Shown here piece by piece: positions 16,193 through 23,675 of a DNA stretch of 50,676 bases. The DNA comes from Butyricicoccus pullicaecorum DSM 23266 (lineage in GTDB: Bacteria > Bacillota > Clostridia > Oscillospirales > Butyricicoccaceae), in NCBI RefSeq assembly GCF_900167005.1, contig NZ_FUXW01000016.1, positions 1 to 50,676 of the forward strand. Direction: 5' to 3'. Positions within the stretch are counted from its first letter, which is position 1; the number at the start of each line of letters is the position of its first letter. Both the position numbers and the translations under genes were made by a program. The notes beneath the pieces were generated by a model. That model was not told the origin of the DNA, made no database searches, and saw only the letters and a program-made list of their open reading frames with translations.

Positions 16193-16236
16193 GCTTATTC
16201 GCGATGTTCGATTCGCTTTTCCGTGAAAACGGAGAA

Positions 16237-16424
16237 GTCGATTTTTGGAAGTAAGAAGTAATAGGGAATAGGTAATAAGTGGGATGATTTTTACTTCTTC
16301 ACTCTTCACTATTCACTTTTACTTAAACAAGCGGGTCGATTTTTGGAAGTAAGAAGTAATAGGGAATAGGTAATAAGTGAAGGAATGATTTTCACTTCTT
16401 CACTCTTCTCTATTCCCTTTTCCC
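16237..16424. repeat. Tandem pair of roughly 90-bp direct repeats, each internally near-palindromic
   Basis: Unit A (16237-16322) and unit B (16335-16424) share an identical 45-base head, GTCGATTTTTGGAAGTAAGA onward (16237-16281 and 16335-16379). Each has a related tail rich in ACTTCTTCACTCTTC (16284-16322; 16383-16424). The purine-rich head (AAGTAAGAAGTAATAGGGAA) is roughly complementary to the pyrimidine-rich tail, so each unit can fold on itself. No coding potential is seen. This region is the 320-base gap between tRNA-Ala and mutT. Confidence 0.85.
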
Positions 16425-16472
16425 TAAAAAGGCCGTATAATTGAGAAAAAGAACGACTAACGGAGGGAAAAT

Positions 16473-16874
16473 ATGGTGACCGAAGTAGTAGCTGCTCTGA
16501 TTTGGCGGGGCAAAGAGTTTATGATCTGTCAGCGACCGGCGCATAAGGCGCGGGGACTTTTGTGGGAGTTTGTCGGTGGAAAGGTAGAGCCGGGAGAGAC
16601 CGGGGAACAAGCGCTGGTGCGTGAGTGCCGGGAAGAGCTTGGGGTCACGGTGTCGGTCGGCGAGCCGTTTATGGAAGTCACGCACACCTACCCGGACATT
16701 ACCGTCCATCTGGTTCTCTTTCACGCCTCCATCGTGGAGGGCGAGCCGCAGATGCTCGAGCACAATGATATTCGCTGGATTACTGCGGATGAAATCGGAC
16801 AGTATGCTTTCTGCCCGGCAGACGAGGAGATTTTAGAACGGCTGAGACAGACTTACGCCAACCAAAAAGCATAA
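16473..16874 (+). CDS. mutT: MutT-type NUDIX hydrolase (8-oxo-dGTP diphosphatase)
   Basis: A 133-residue protein with a complete Nudix box at 36-58: G-K-V-E-P-G-E-T through R-E-C-R-E-E-L-G-V. The preceding L-W-E-F-V-G-G and the following H-T-Y-P-D-I-T-V-H-L are typical of MutT, which hydrolyses 8-oxo-dGTP and prevents A-to-C transversions. Nudix specificity is hard to fix from sequence, so another nucleotide substrate is possible. Ribosome site CGGAGGG is at 16461-16467. It lies after the tandem repeat, with a terminator 10 bases after its stop. Confidence 0.88.
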   Translation: MVTEVVAALIWRGKEFMICQRPAHKARGLLWEFVGGKVEPGETGEQALVRECREELGVTVSVGEPFMEVTHTYPDITVHLVLFHASIVEGEPQMLEHNDIRWITADEIGQYAFCPADEEILERLRQTYANQKA

Positions 16875-16883
16875 CAGTACAAC

Positions 16884-16908
16884 AAAACCGCCTGAAAAGG
16901 CGGTTTTT
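16884..16908. terminator. Terminator after mutT
   Basis: Stem AAAACCGCC/GGCGGTTTTT with a short TGAAAA-type loop. The A and T tails allow it to serve the converging CPBP gene also. Confidence 0.8.
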
Positions 16909-16923
16909 GTGATATAGATGCTG

Positions 16924-17793
16924 TTACACGTGGGTAAAGCTCAGCACAATCAGCATCGCCGTGTCAAACAGCAGGACCAGCCAGAGCGCAGGATGGGACA
17001 GAATGGCACGCGGCTGGTTGGGGAAGGACACCGACTGCGGAAGCCGGAACGACTTGCGCCGAATGACGATGATAGAGCCGATCAGCACAAAAACGCCGGC
17101 GATGAAGAAGAGCAGAAGCGTGGCCCAAGCGCCCAGTTCGCCGCTCTTTTCGAGCAGGGGAAGCACGGTCGAAATGATATTTTTGGCAATGTGCAGGCAG
17201 ATGGAAGCGGCGAGCGAGTAGCGCAGGGCGACAAAGCCATAGACCAGACCACCCAGTACAGCGGACAGCCCCTGATAGAAATTGTGGTGCATCAGTGCGA
17301 AGCACACCGCCGGCAGCACGATTGCTAGGTGCGTGCCATAGGGCAGCAGCTTGCGCAGGATAACACCGCGGTAAATCAGTTCCTCAACGATTGGGGCAAC
17401 GATGCAGACGTACAGAGTCAGCGACAGGGAAGAGGCTGTATTGATGGTGACCTCACGCAGGCCGATGCCGACCAGACGCAGCGCGTGTTCTATGGCAGGC
17501 GTGCACAGCGAGAGCAGCAGATTGAGGATCAGAATGATGCTGAACAGATAGAGAAAGACGCGCACCGGGGGACGCTGTGTGCCGGTCACCGGATAGAGTC
17601 GCCAGACACCGGTACGGCTGCCGTAGCAGAGAATTGGAGAGGCGGCCAAGCAGGAACACAGCATGAACATAACGCCTTGGGGCAGATGGAGCGGGGGCAG
17701 GATGAAGGCTTGCAGCACGGCAAACAAGCCGCTGAACAGGAATAGACACAGCCAGACGGCGGTAAATGAGCGGGAGTCAGATTTTTCTTGCAT
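16924..17793 (-). CDS. CPBP family intramembrane glutamic endopeptidase
   Basis: A 289-residue protein with about seven or eight membrane segments and the Abi/CPBP (Rce1-like) catalytic motifs: E-E-L-I-Y-R-G (Glu137-Glu138, Arg142) in one helix and F-A-L-M-H-H-N (His169/170) in the next, with a further H-I-A-K-N near residue 222. CPBP proteases process prenylated or signal-type peptides and in bacteria are often linked to bacteriocin immunity; no bacteriocin gene is seen here. ATG 17793 is preferred because TGGAGG is 9 bases upstream. Its partner substrate is unknown. Confidence 0.88.
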   Translation of the reverse strand: MQEKSDSRSFTAVWLCLFLFSGLFAVLQAFILPPLHLPQGVMFMLCSCLAASPILCYGSRTGVWRLYPVTGTQRPPVRVFLYLFSIILILNLLLSLCTPAIEHALRLVGIGLREVTINTASSLSLTLYVCIVAPIVEELIYRGVILRKLLPYGTHLAIVLPAVCFALMHHNFYQGLSAVLGGLVYGFVALRYSLAASICLHIAKNIISTVLPLLEKSGELGAWATLLLFFIAGVFVLIGSIIVIRRKSFRLPQSVSFPNQPRAILSHPALWLVLLFDTAMLIVLSFTHV

Positions 17794-17999
17794 GAGGGAC
17801 GGCCTCCAGTCGACACGCGGCAGAGCGCACGGTATTTTGTTCATTGTAACATGCGCTGTGAGCGATTGAAAGAACAAAATGAGAATTTCTGCCATTTTTA
17901 AGATAAAAATGCAGGAAAAATGTGACGAAAAACCGATGATATAGGACAAAATGCGGGAAATATAATTTGCAAAAATTTCATAAAGTGGATAAAAACCTA

Positions 18000-18008
18000 T
18001 GATATACT
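18000..18008 (+). promoter_or_regulatory. Extended -10 promoter of the membrane protein gene
   Basis: TGATATACT at 18000-18008 (TGn plus TATACT) with no clear -35, about 70 bases before ATG 18082. The remaining 290-base divergent region back to 17794 is AT-rich and shows no gene. Confidence 0.4.
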
Positions 18009-18081
18009 ATTTCATATTTACAGGAATATTTTGCAGATAGATCATAAAAATAACCTTTTGAGCGTACAAGGAGGCCACGCC

Positions 18082-18870
18082 ATGTCGTCTGAATTTGTCT
18101 TCCGAATCAGCCCGATGGATACCGCAGCTCTGATGCCGCAGGTCAGCTGTGCGCTGGAAGCCTATAACGAGCAGGAGTCCAGACGCAAGTACCCGGGTAC
18201 TTGGCGTTTGGTCGACCGGCTGCGCCGAGTGCCCAAAGCACCCGCAGAGGTGCGCAGAAAACGCCGCAGACGGCGTACCGTGTTGGGACTGATCGACTGG
18301 TTGCTGGGTATGTACATATTCGTTCCAATAGTGAGTGCACCTGATCAATTAGGACATTTGCTTCCATGTAGTATTGTGGCTATTTTCACTGGCATAATTT
18401 TTTTGTGGCGGTATCAGCGAATATTGCTCGCTATATTGAGCATGCTCAGTGCATTTTTCCTATGTGTGTTAGGATATGGAGCGGGGGCAAGATACGGGAT
18501 TTTGCTGCCTATAGGAATTGGTGAAGCCGTGCTCGGTTTGGCCTGCCTGCTCACGTGCAGGAAGCCGCGTGTAACTGCTTATGATCGCGCTGCAAAGGAG
18601 CTGCTTACACGACGAAATTATATGCAAAGATTGGAACGGGCATATTTTACGATTACTGAACAGGACTTAACACTGGAAGTGTATGACCAGCCCGACCAGA
18701 AGTACACCGTACCGCTCACGCAGCTAACCTACCTCATCGAGACCGAGGACTTGATGCTGCCCATTTATGCGGAGTCGGTGACCGTTCTGCAAAAGCGCGA
18801 CCTGATCACCGGCACGCTGCCCGAACTGCGCGAATTTCTGGCAGACCGTCTGGTGCAGACCAGTCTGTGA
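18082..18870 (+). CDS. Hypothetical membrane protein, YcxB-like C-terminal region
   Basis: A 262-residue protein. The N-terminal 70 residues are soluble and end in a very basic patch (R-R-K-R-R-R-R-R). About four hydrophobic segments follow (residues 72-172), then a soluble C-terminal domain with F-T-I-T-E-Q-D-L-T-L-E-V and V-P-L-T-Q-L-T-Y-L-I that looks like the YcxB-type beta domain of small membrane proteins. ATG 18082 follows AAGGAGG with 7-base spacing; earlier in-frame codons lack one. The middle part has noticeably lower GC than the ends. The function is unknown and the YcxB likeness is tentative. Confidence 0.72.
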   Translation: MSSEFVFRISPMDTAALMPQVSCALEAYNEQESRRKYPGTWRLVDRLRRVPKAPAEVRRKRRRRRTVLGLIDWLLGMYIFVPIVSAPDQLGHLLPCSIVAIFTGIIFLWRYQRILLAILSMLSAFFLCVLGYGAGARYGILLPIGIGEAVLGLACLLTCRKPRVTAYDRAAKELLTRRNYMQRLERAYFTITEQDLTLEVYDQPDQKYTVPLTQLTYLIETEDLMLPIYAESVTVLQKRDLITGTLPELREFLADRLVQTSL

Positions 18871-18892
18871 ATGTATTTCCTTAAAATAAAAG

Positions 18893-18919
18893 AAAAACCG
18901 CCTGCAAGGGCGGTTTTTT
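18893..18919. terminator. Terminator between convergent genes
   Basis: Stem AAAAACCGCC/GGCGGTTTTTT with loop TGCAAG; A- and T-rich flanks suit both directions. Confidence 0.8.
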
Positions 18920-18935
18920 GTCTGTAAATGGGGAT

Positions 18936-19439
18936 TCAATCACCCAAAAGGGAAAACTCGATGCGCGACGCAGCCGTGCCCAGTCCATCGAAGCCGACGC
19001 AGCGGCTTGGGCGGGCGTTGACGGCGGCATCGAGCAGGGGCTGCACCTGCGTAGCGGTGTCCACGGCCATGTCGAGCGTGAGCACGTCATCCCATGCACG
19101 GTTGAGGAAGGCGACTTCCCGGCGGCCATGCGTGCGGGTCAGAGACAGCGCACCCGCGCGGGACAGATAGCCGTCGATGACCGACTGGGCAAATCCGGCA
19201 GCGGTCAGACTGTCGCGCAGTCCGGTTTCAAAGAGCGCGGGTAAATCGCGCCACGCGAGCGGAGGCACGTCAAAGCACACAAAGCTATATCGGCTGTGAC
19301 AGTGCACGGCGAGCAAGCTTTTGCGTCCGCATAGGTCGATGACGTGCGCGTCCCAGCAGTACCGGCGGTCGGGTTGGGTGCCGTAGTCGGTTTTTTGTTT
19401 GAGAAAACGCTGTAAGGGGAAGGTCAGACCGAGTTCCAT
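18936..19439 (-). CDS. DUF6933-like protein
   Basis: A 167-residue soluble protein. The order W-D-A-H, then G-R-K-S-L-L-A-V-H, then S-R-Y-S-F-V, an L-x3-G-L-R-D-S-L helix, and a late R-R-E-V-A-F-L-N-R-A block matches what I remember of the DUF6933 family (small cytoplasmic proteins of unknown function); the assignment is from memory. ATG 19439 is 48 bases after the stop of the Vat-like gene on the same strand, so the two may form an operon under the promoter at 20160-20188. No enzymatic motif can be named. Confidence 0.55.
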   Translation of the reverse strand: MELGLTFPLQRFLKQKTDYGTQPDRRYCWDAHVIDLCGRKSLLAVHCHSRYSFVCFDVPPLAWRDLPALFETGLRDSLTAAGFAQSVIDGYLSRAGALSLTRTHGRREVAFLNRAWDDVLTLDMAVDTATQVQPLLDAAVNARPSRCVGFDGLGTAASRIEFSLLGD

Positions 19440-19487
19440 GGAGATACCTCGCATAAAAAAGATAATGACGAAAGTTGCCTGCGCCCA

Positions 19488-20126
19488 TTACGGGACGATT
19501 TTGCGGATTCGGGTCAGGTCACCGCTGCACAGGGCTTCTAAGTTGCGGAAAATCTTGTCTGCATCCCAGTCCCACCACCGTAGCGCGAGCAGGTAGTCGG
19601 TCAGTTCCGGGTCAAAGCGGGGACGAATCACACGGCAGGGATTTCCGGCTGCAATCGTGTAGGGCGGGATATCGCTGGCAACGACCGCATTTGTGCCAAT
19701 GATCGCACCGTCACCGATGTGCACACCGGGCATGACGGTGACATTCTGTCCAATCCACACGTCGTTTCCTACCACCGTATCGCCCTTGAAGGGCAGTTCG
19801 TCCAGCGTCGGCGTGCATTTCTCCCATCCGTGTGCGAAGATGTTAAAGGGATAGGTCGTAACCGAGGCCATGCGGTGGTTGGCACCGTTCATCACAAATT
19901 CTACACCCTTGCCGATGGCACAGAACTTGCCGATGATGAGTTTGTCCCCGATAAATTCGTAGTGATGGGTCACGTGGGACTCAAAATCCACGCCGCCGGT
20001 CTCGGCATCGTCATAGTAGGTGTACACACCAATCTCAATGTTGGGGCGGGTGATGACGTTCTTGATGTAACAAAGACTGGGAATGGCTTCATTTGGGTGA
20101 ATAGCGTCGGGGTTTGGTCCAAACAT
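19488..20126 (-). CDS. Vat/CatB-type xenobiotic O-acetyltransferase
   Basis: A 212-residue left-handed beta-helix acetyltransferase of the xenobiotic (XAT) family. It closely follows the pattern of streptogramin A acetyltransferases: M-F-G-P-N-P at the start, G-V-Y-T-Y-Y, G-K-F-C-A-I-G, M-N-G-A-N-H-R-M with the catalytic His (H84), P-F-K-G-D-T-V-V-G-N-D-V-W-I-G and A-G-N-P-C-R-V-I. Vat enzymes acetylate virginiamycin M and its relatives using acetyl-CoA; chromosomal homologues may act on other acceptors. GAGGAGG precedes ATG 20126. It is divergent from a MerR-TipAS regulator of multidrug-responsive type. Confidence 0.85.
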   Translation of the reverse strand: MFGPNPDAIHPNEAIPSLCYIKNVITRPNIEIGVYTYYDDAETGGVDFESHVTHHYEFIGDKLIIGKFCAIGKGVEFVMNGANHRMASVTTYPFNIFAHGWEKCTPTLDELPFKGDTVVGNDVWIGQNVTVMPGVHIGDGAIIGTNAVVASDIPPYTIAAGNPCRVIRPRFDPELTDYLLALRWWDWDADKIFRNLEALCSGDLTRIRKIVP

Positions 20127-20159
20127 AAGATGGCCTCCTCTCATCGTTGTGCTGCCATC

Positions 20160-20188
20160 AGTATACCAGATTTTGAAATCTTCCGCAA
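20160..20188 (-). promoter_or_regulatory. Promoter of the Vat-like gene
   Basis: Minus strand TTGCGG (20188-20183), 17-bp spacer, TATACT (20165-20160) with an extended TGG just upstream of the -10. Confidence 0.55.
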
Positions 20189-20204
20189 GAAATATATTTT
20201 TCTC

Positions 20205-20235
20205 TTGACTTTGACGTTCCGTCAACTGTTACACT
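20205..20235 (+). promoter_or_regulatory. MerR-type promoter with 19-bp spacer and dyad operator
   Basis: TTGACT (20205-20210) and TACACT (20230-20235) are separated by 19 bp, the over-long spacer characteristic of promoters untwisted by MerR activators. The spacer contains a perfect dyad TTGACG-TTC-CGTCAA (20211-20225). It reads into the MerR gene itself, indicating autoregulation. Confidence 0.75.
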
Positions 20236-20255
20236 GTCGGTAAGGAGGGATGAAC

Positions 20256-21014
20256 ATGGAATATTCCATTCAGCAGCTGTCGCGCCTGTCCGGGGTGACC
20301 ACCCGCACCCTGCGCTGGTACGACGAGATCGGTCTGCTCAAGCCCAGCCGGGTGGCGGAGAGCGGTTACCGCTATTACAGCGGGGCAGAGGTCGACCGAT
20401 TGCAGGACATTCTCTATTATCGTGCGCTTGGGGTGGAGCTGGCACAGATCAAAGAATGCCTGGACAATCCTTCCTTTGACCGTCTGGCCGCTCTGCGCAG
20501 TCACCTGACCGCTTTGGAGACCGAGCAGAGGCGGCTGCAAGCACTGATTCGATCGGTGAAAGATACCATCAGAGCACAGGAAAGGAATGAGATCATGAGC
20601 GACGCACAGAAGTTTGAAGCATTTAAGGAAAGAGTCGTAGCGCATAACGAACAGACCTACGGAGCGGAAATTCGTGCCAAATATGGAGATGAGCAGGTGG
20701 ACGCGGCACACACTGCGATCATGGGCTTGACGCAGGCGCAGTATGAGGAATGGAGCCGCCTGGGTCAGGAAATCCAGAACCGACTGGAAGATGCCGTGCA
20801 GGCTGGATTGTCCCCGCAGAGCGAGGAAGGGCAGGCTATTACCGACCTGCACCGCCGCTGGCTGACCATCACCGACAACCGGTACGACCCGGCCAAGCAC
20901 CGTGGAATCGCAGAGCTTTATGTAGCAGATGAGCGATTCACCACCTACTATGACCGTCAGGTTTCGGGCTGTGCCCGCTTCCTGCGCGATGCCGTTCGAT
21001 ACTGGGCAAAGTAA
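20256..21014 (+). CDS. MerR family regulator with TipAS antibiotic-recognition domain
   Basis: A 252-residue TipA-like activator. The N-terminal winged HTH (1-70) begins Y-S-I-Q-Q-L-S-R-L-S-G-V-T-T-R-T-L-R-W-Y-D, the coiled-coil dimerisation helix spans about 75-115, and the C-terminal TipAS domain contains F-K-E-R-V-V-A-H-N-E-Q-T-Y-G, a W-L-T-I-T block and the terminal F-T-T-Y-Y-D motif. TipAS domains bind thiopeptides and other bulky drugs. ATG 20256 is 7 bases from GGAGG; ATG 20250 is too close. The promoter has the MerR architecture. Regulation of the divergent Vat-like gene is plausible but its promoter lacks the dyad. Confidence 0.9.
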   Translation: MEYSIQQLSRLSGVTTRTLRWYDEIGLLKPSRVAESGYRYYSGAEVDRLQDILYYRALGVELAQIKECLDNPSFDRLAALRSHLTALETEQRRLQALIRSVKDTIRAQERNEIMSDAQKFEAFKERVVAHNEQTYGAEIRAKYGDEQVDAAHTAIMGLTQAQYEEWSRLGQEIQNRLEDAVQAGLSPQSEEGQAITDLHRRWLTITDNRYDPAKHRGIAELYVADERFTTYYDRQVSGCARFLRDAVRYWAK

Positions 21015-21018
21015 AAAA

Positions 21019-21054
21019 GCAGGCCGTCTGTGCACTGGCGCAGACGGCCTTTGT
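21019..21054. terminator. Terminator between MerR and SDR genes
   Basis: 10-bp perfect stem AGGCCGTCTG/CAGACGGCCT, 10-nt loop, T-rich 3' flank and A-rich 5' flank, placed between convergent stops. Confidence 0.8.
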
Positions 21055-21056
21055 CT

Positions 21057-21764
21057 TTAGTCTGTTTGCAGTTTCCAGCCAAAATCGTTGTGGTAGATCA
21101 TCTGACGGGTCATACCGCCATCAATGCAGATGTTTTCGCCGGTGATAAAACCTGCCTTGTCCGAGCACAGGAAGAGCACCATGTTGGCGATATCCAGCGG
21201 ATTGCCCACTCGGCCGGCAGGATGCTGGATCGCGTCTGCACCGTCATATACGGTGAAATCGGTGTCAATCCAGCCGGGAGAGATGGAGTTGACCCGGACT
21301 TTGCCCGCGAGACTGACCGCAAGCGCGTGGGTCAACGCGGAGATACCGCCCTTGGCCGCGGTATAGCTCTCGGTTTGGGGCTGACTCATGCGGTCGCGGG
21401 AGGAAGAAATGTTGATGACCGATGCACCGGGCGCAAAATAGGGCGCAAAGCGCTTGGTCAGATAGAACGGTGCGGTGACACCGACGCGCAGCGCATAGTT
21501 AAACTGTTCGTAGGTGCATTCGTCAATGCCTTTCATGAGCGGCAGAGCGTTGTTGACGAGCACATCCACCCGGCCATAGTCTGCAATGACCTTGTCTGCA
21601 AAGGCATCGAGCACGGTCTGATCGGCCAGATCGCCGACAAAATAGTCGTTTTCCAGCAGGTCGATCACGCATACGTGCGCACCGGCCTTGCGGAATTCAT
21701 CCGCGATGGTCTTGCCGATGCCCTTGGCACCGCCGGTCACGACGACAACACGGTTTTGGAACAT
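21057..21764 (-). CDS. SDR family NAD(P)-dependent oxidoreductase
   Basis: A 235-residue classical short-chain dehydrogenase. The cofactor loop T-G-G-A-K-G-I-G is at 10-17, N-N-A at 71-73, catalytic Ser near 121-122 and Y-x3-K at Tyr134/Lys138; the C-terminus carries the usual S-P-G-W and I-D-G-G-M motifs. The substrate is unknown (alcohol, sugar or acyl oxidoreductase). ATG 21764 follows AGGAGG at 7 bases; the TTG at 21770 is less likely. It starts 14 bases after the peptide deformylase stop on the same strand, so the two are probably one transcript without an obvious functional link. Confidence 0.9.
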   Translation of the reverse strand: MFQNRVVVVTGGAKGIGKTIADEFRKAGAHVCVIDLLENDYFVGDLADQTVLDAFADKVIADYGRVDVLVNNALPLMKGIDECTYEQFNYALRVGVTAPFYLTKRFAPYFAPGASVINISSSRDRMSQPQTESYTAAKGGISALTHALAVSLAGKVRVNSISPGWIDTDFTVYDGADAIQHPAGRVGNPLDIANMVLFLCSDKAGFITGENICIDGGMTRQMIYHNDFGWKLQTD

Positions 21765-21778
21765 GGTCAAGCCTCCTT

Positions 21779-22189
21779 TTAGATGATAATGCCCTCACAG
21801 TGGTCGATTTCGTGCTGGATGATCTGCGCCGTCCAGCCGGTAAAGGTCTTGAAGCGCTCCTGAAATTTTTCATTCTGGTAGCGCACTTTGATGGACTGCC
21901 AGCGCTTTGTCGGACGGATGCCGGTCAGCGACAGACAGCCCTCTTCGGTCTGGTAGGGCTGGGATTTCTTGACGATTTCCGGATTGAACATAATCATATA
22001 CGTGCCCTCGTTGTCAAACGCGATGATGCGTTTGTTGATGCCGATCATGTTGGCCGCCATGCCGACACAGCCGTCTTTGTGGTGTTCCAGTGTTTCCAGC
22101 AGATCGGCAGCGATGGACAGATCGTCCGGGGTTGCAGGCTCGGCCTTTTGGGCTAAGAAAGTTTCGTCTTTACAGATTTCTCGAATCAT
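21779..22189 (-). CDS. def: Peptide deformylase
   Basis: A 136-residue short-form peptide deformylase that removes the N-formyl group from nascent proteins. All three motifs are present: G-C-V-G-M-A-A-N-M-I-G-I (motif I; Asn where many have Gln), E-G-C-L-S with metal-binding Cys85 (motif II), and Q-H-E-I-D-H with His126, Glu127 and His130 (motif III). It lacks the longer C-terminal helix of type I enzymes, as in several clostridial paralogues; a second def near fmt elsewhere is likely. Start ATG 22189 has ribosome site GGAGAAAC. It is followed by the SDR gene. Confidence 0.92.
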   Translation of the reverse strand: MIREICKDETFLAQKAEPATPDDLSIAADLLETLEHHKDGCVGMAANMIGINKRIIAFDNEGTYMIMFNPEIVKKSQPYQTEEGCLSLTGIRPTKRWQSIKVRYQNEKFQERFKTFTGWTAQIIQHEIDHCEGIII

Positions 22190-22482
22190 AATGTTTCTCC
22201 TGAAAGAAGGAATGGATTTTCTTTCATTATACATTCGAATGCAGTGTGCGGCAAGCTGGGATGGAAGATCGATTGGAAGTGTATGCATTGTCAGGTGGTA
22301 TGGTGTATGCTATGATAAAAGAAATGATGCCTAGTGATATTGCGTAAAACGAAGAGTGCATGGAGATGGGGTTAAGACTCAACTAGGGAGTAACTAGGTG
22401 TTATGGATTAACTTCGGTAGAGAAACTTTTAAATTACTATATAATTTTAACTGGTGAATTATATGTGTTAGGAGGGCATGTA
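22190..22482. other. Intergenic region between def and the AT-rich orphan
   Basis: About 290 bases with no gene or strong hairpin. GC content drops to the right, marking the edge of the AT-rich gene; CTAGGGAGTAACTAGG (22385-22400) is a short imperfect inverted repeat. No confident promoter was found. Confidence 0.4.
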
Positions 22483-23211
22483 ATGAGTATATCATTGAGC
22501 AACAAAATTAAATTAATATACATAATAATTTATTCTATCATATTTTATATATCATGTTATTTTATGGTGCCGCATGGATATAAATTATGGTTTGCACTTG
22601 GGTTTTGCTTTTGCGGATTTGCTATACCATGGATTCCTTTTCTTGCAGAAGAAAAAATTAAGAATGTTTGGATTTTAAGGTGTTTAAAGCTGGTATTTTA
22701 TATTCCTATTATTTTGTTAATAATATATTTTGTAAAATTTAATATAATAGCAAAAAATAATTATTTTATCCCAGGGTCATCTGGGATAAAATATACTGTT
22801 GCGGTTGACTGGGAACTTGTTGAAAACAGTTATATTGGTGACGATTTTGACAAATTTATTTATTGTGAATCAAAAGAAGAACGAGTTAAATACAATACTT
22901 TGTATACAGCTAAATACGAAGAAGTAGTTAATTTATCGGCTAGAGTTCGCGAACATGATCAATATGATGAGGACGAATTTGGGGAAGAAGATATTGAATT
23001 TCTAGTAACAGAAGATTTTGGAAAGCAGCAAGTCGTATCTAAAAATATAGATCTTATTGCACAAACTGAAATAAATTATGATGGCGAAGAATTTGTAAAT
23101 AGCGGTGGTTATTTTAAGCCTGAAGATTATGGAAGTGCAACTTGGAAATGTGTGATTACGATAAATCGAAAATTTGATTTTTGGGAAATTTTGTGTGCGA
23201 ATTTAGACTAA
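22483..23211 (+). CDS. Hypothetical membrane protein (AT-rich, likely acquired)
   Basis: A 242-residue protein of unrecognised family. It has about four hydrophobic segments in the first 100 residues (I-I-I-Y-S-I-I-F-Y-I; L-W-F-A-L-G-F-C-F-C; F-Y-I-P-I-I-L-L-I-I-Y-F), then an acidic extracellular or cytoplasmic domain with D-E-D-E-F-G-E-E-D. Codons are strikingly AT-rich (many ATA, AAT, TTA) compared with flanking genes, suggesting horizontal transfer. TAGGAGGG sets ATG 22483. It lies next to tRNA-Pro, a common integration neighbourhood, but no integrase is present. No function is proposed. Confidence 0.75.
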   Translation: MSISLSNKIKLIYIIIYSIIFYISCYFMVPHGYKLWFALGFCFCGFAIPWIPFLAEEKIKNVWILRCLKLVFYIPIILLIIYFVKFNIIAKNNYFIPGSSGIKYTVAVDWELVENSYIGDDFDKFIYCESKEERVKYNTLYTAKYEEVVNLSARVREHDQYDEDEFGEEDIEFLVTEDFGKQQVVSKNIDLIAQTEINYDGEEFVNSGGYFKPEDYGSATWKCVITINRKFDFWEILCANLD

Positions 23212-23246
23212 AGTGATAATCCTCTGAGTTGATCTACTATAGCTAC

Positions 23247-23323
23247 GGTGACAGAACTCGAAGCACGCACCCGCAGGGTGCGGCTTCGGCTCGCGGCGCG
23301 ATTGAAAACAGGTTCGAGTCCTG
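23247..23323. repeat. Two tRNA T-arm-like fragments in opposite orientation
   Basis: 23247-23262 (GGTGACAGAACTCGAA) matches 15 of 16 bases of the tRNA-Pro 3' region at 23391-23406. 23309-23323 (CAGGTTCGAGTCCTG) matches a T-arm on the other strand. They flank a GC-rich hairpin segment. They could be relics of a tRNA gene or of recombination at the tRNA 3' end. Confidence 0.55.
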
Positions 23324-23343
23324 GTGAAAGAGCACACAGGCAA

Positions 23344-23380
23344 TAAAAAAACGGCATGCAGATTGACTGCATACCGTTTC
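23344..23380 (-). terminator. Terminator of tRNA-Pro
   Basis: On the minus strand a 12-base arm AACGGTATGCAG faces CTGCATGCCGTT (one mismatch/wobble) and is followed by seven T residues, 4 bases after the CCA end. Confidence 0.8.
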
Positions 23381-23383
23381 GTT

Positions 23384-23459
23384 TGGTCGAGGTGACAGGA
23401 CTCGAACCTGCGGCATCCTGCTCCCAAAGCAGGCGCGCTACCAGCTGCGCTACACCTCG
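23384..23459 (-). tRNA. tRNA-Pro(TGG)
   Basis: A 76-nt cloverleaf read on the minus strand with acceptor CGAGGTG/CACCTCG (C1-G72 typical of tRNA-Pro), D-arm GCGC..GCGC, anticodon stem CCTGC/GCAGG, loop TTTGGGA (anticodon TGG), T-arm CAGGTTCGAGTCCTG and encoded CCA. It is followed by its own terminator. Confidence 0.97.
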
Positions 23460-23582
23460 AGGGGTAAATATTTGCCTATATAGTTTACCATGCAATCGGG
23501 CGATGCGTCAAGTACCAAAACCTGCGGTCGGTTTCTCAGGTGAAATTTGTGCAAAATTTCCCGGGTTTTTCCGCGCTTTTCC

Positions 23583-23610
23583 TTGACTTTACCGGGTAAA
23601 CTGGTAGACT
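23583..23610 (+). promoter_or_regulatory. Likely promoter of glyS
   Basis: TTGACT (23583-23588), 16-bp spacer, TAGACT (23605-23610), about 60 bases before the ATG. No T-box-type leader is seen. Confidence 0.45.
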
Positions 23611-23675
23611 AACTGTATATACTCTTAAATCTATGTGTGTATACGCCATATACGCCGAAAGGAGAACAACAAAAA

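Noticed and set aside
23460-23675. T-box or amino-acid-responsive leader before glyS
   Set aside because: The leader between the predicted promoter and ATG is only about 60 bases and contains no T-box (AGGGTGGNACCGCG-like) sequence or specifier stem.
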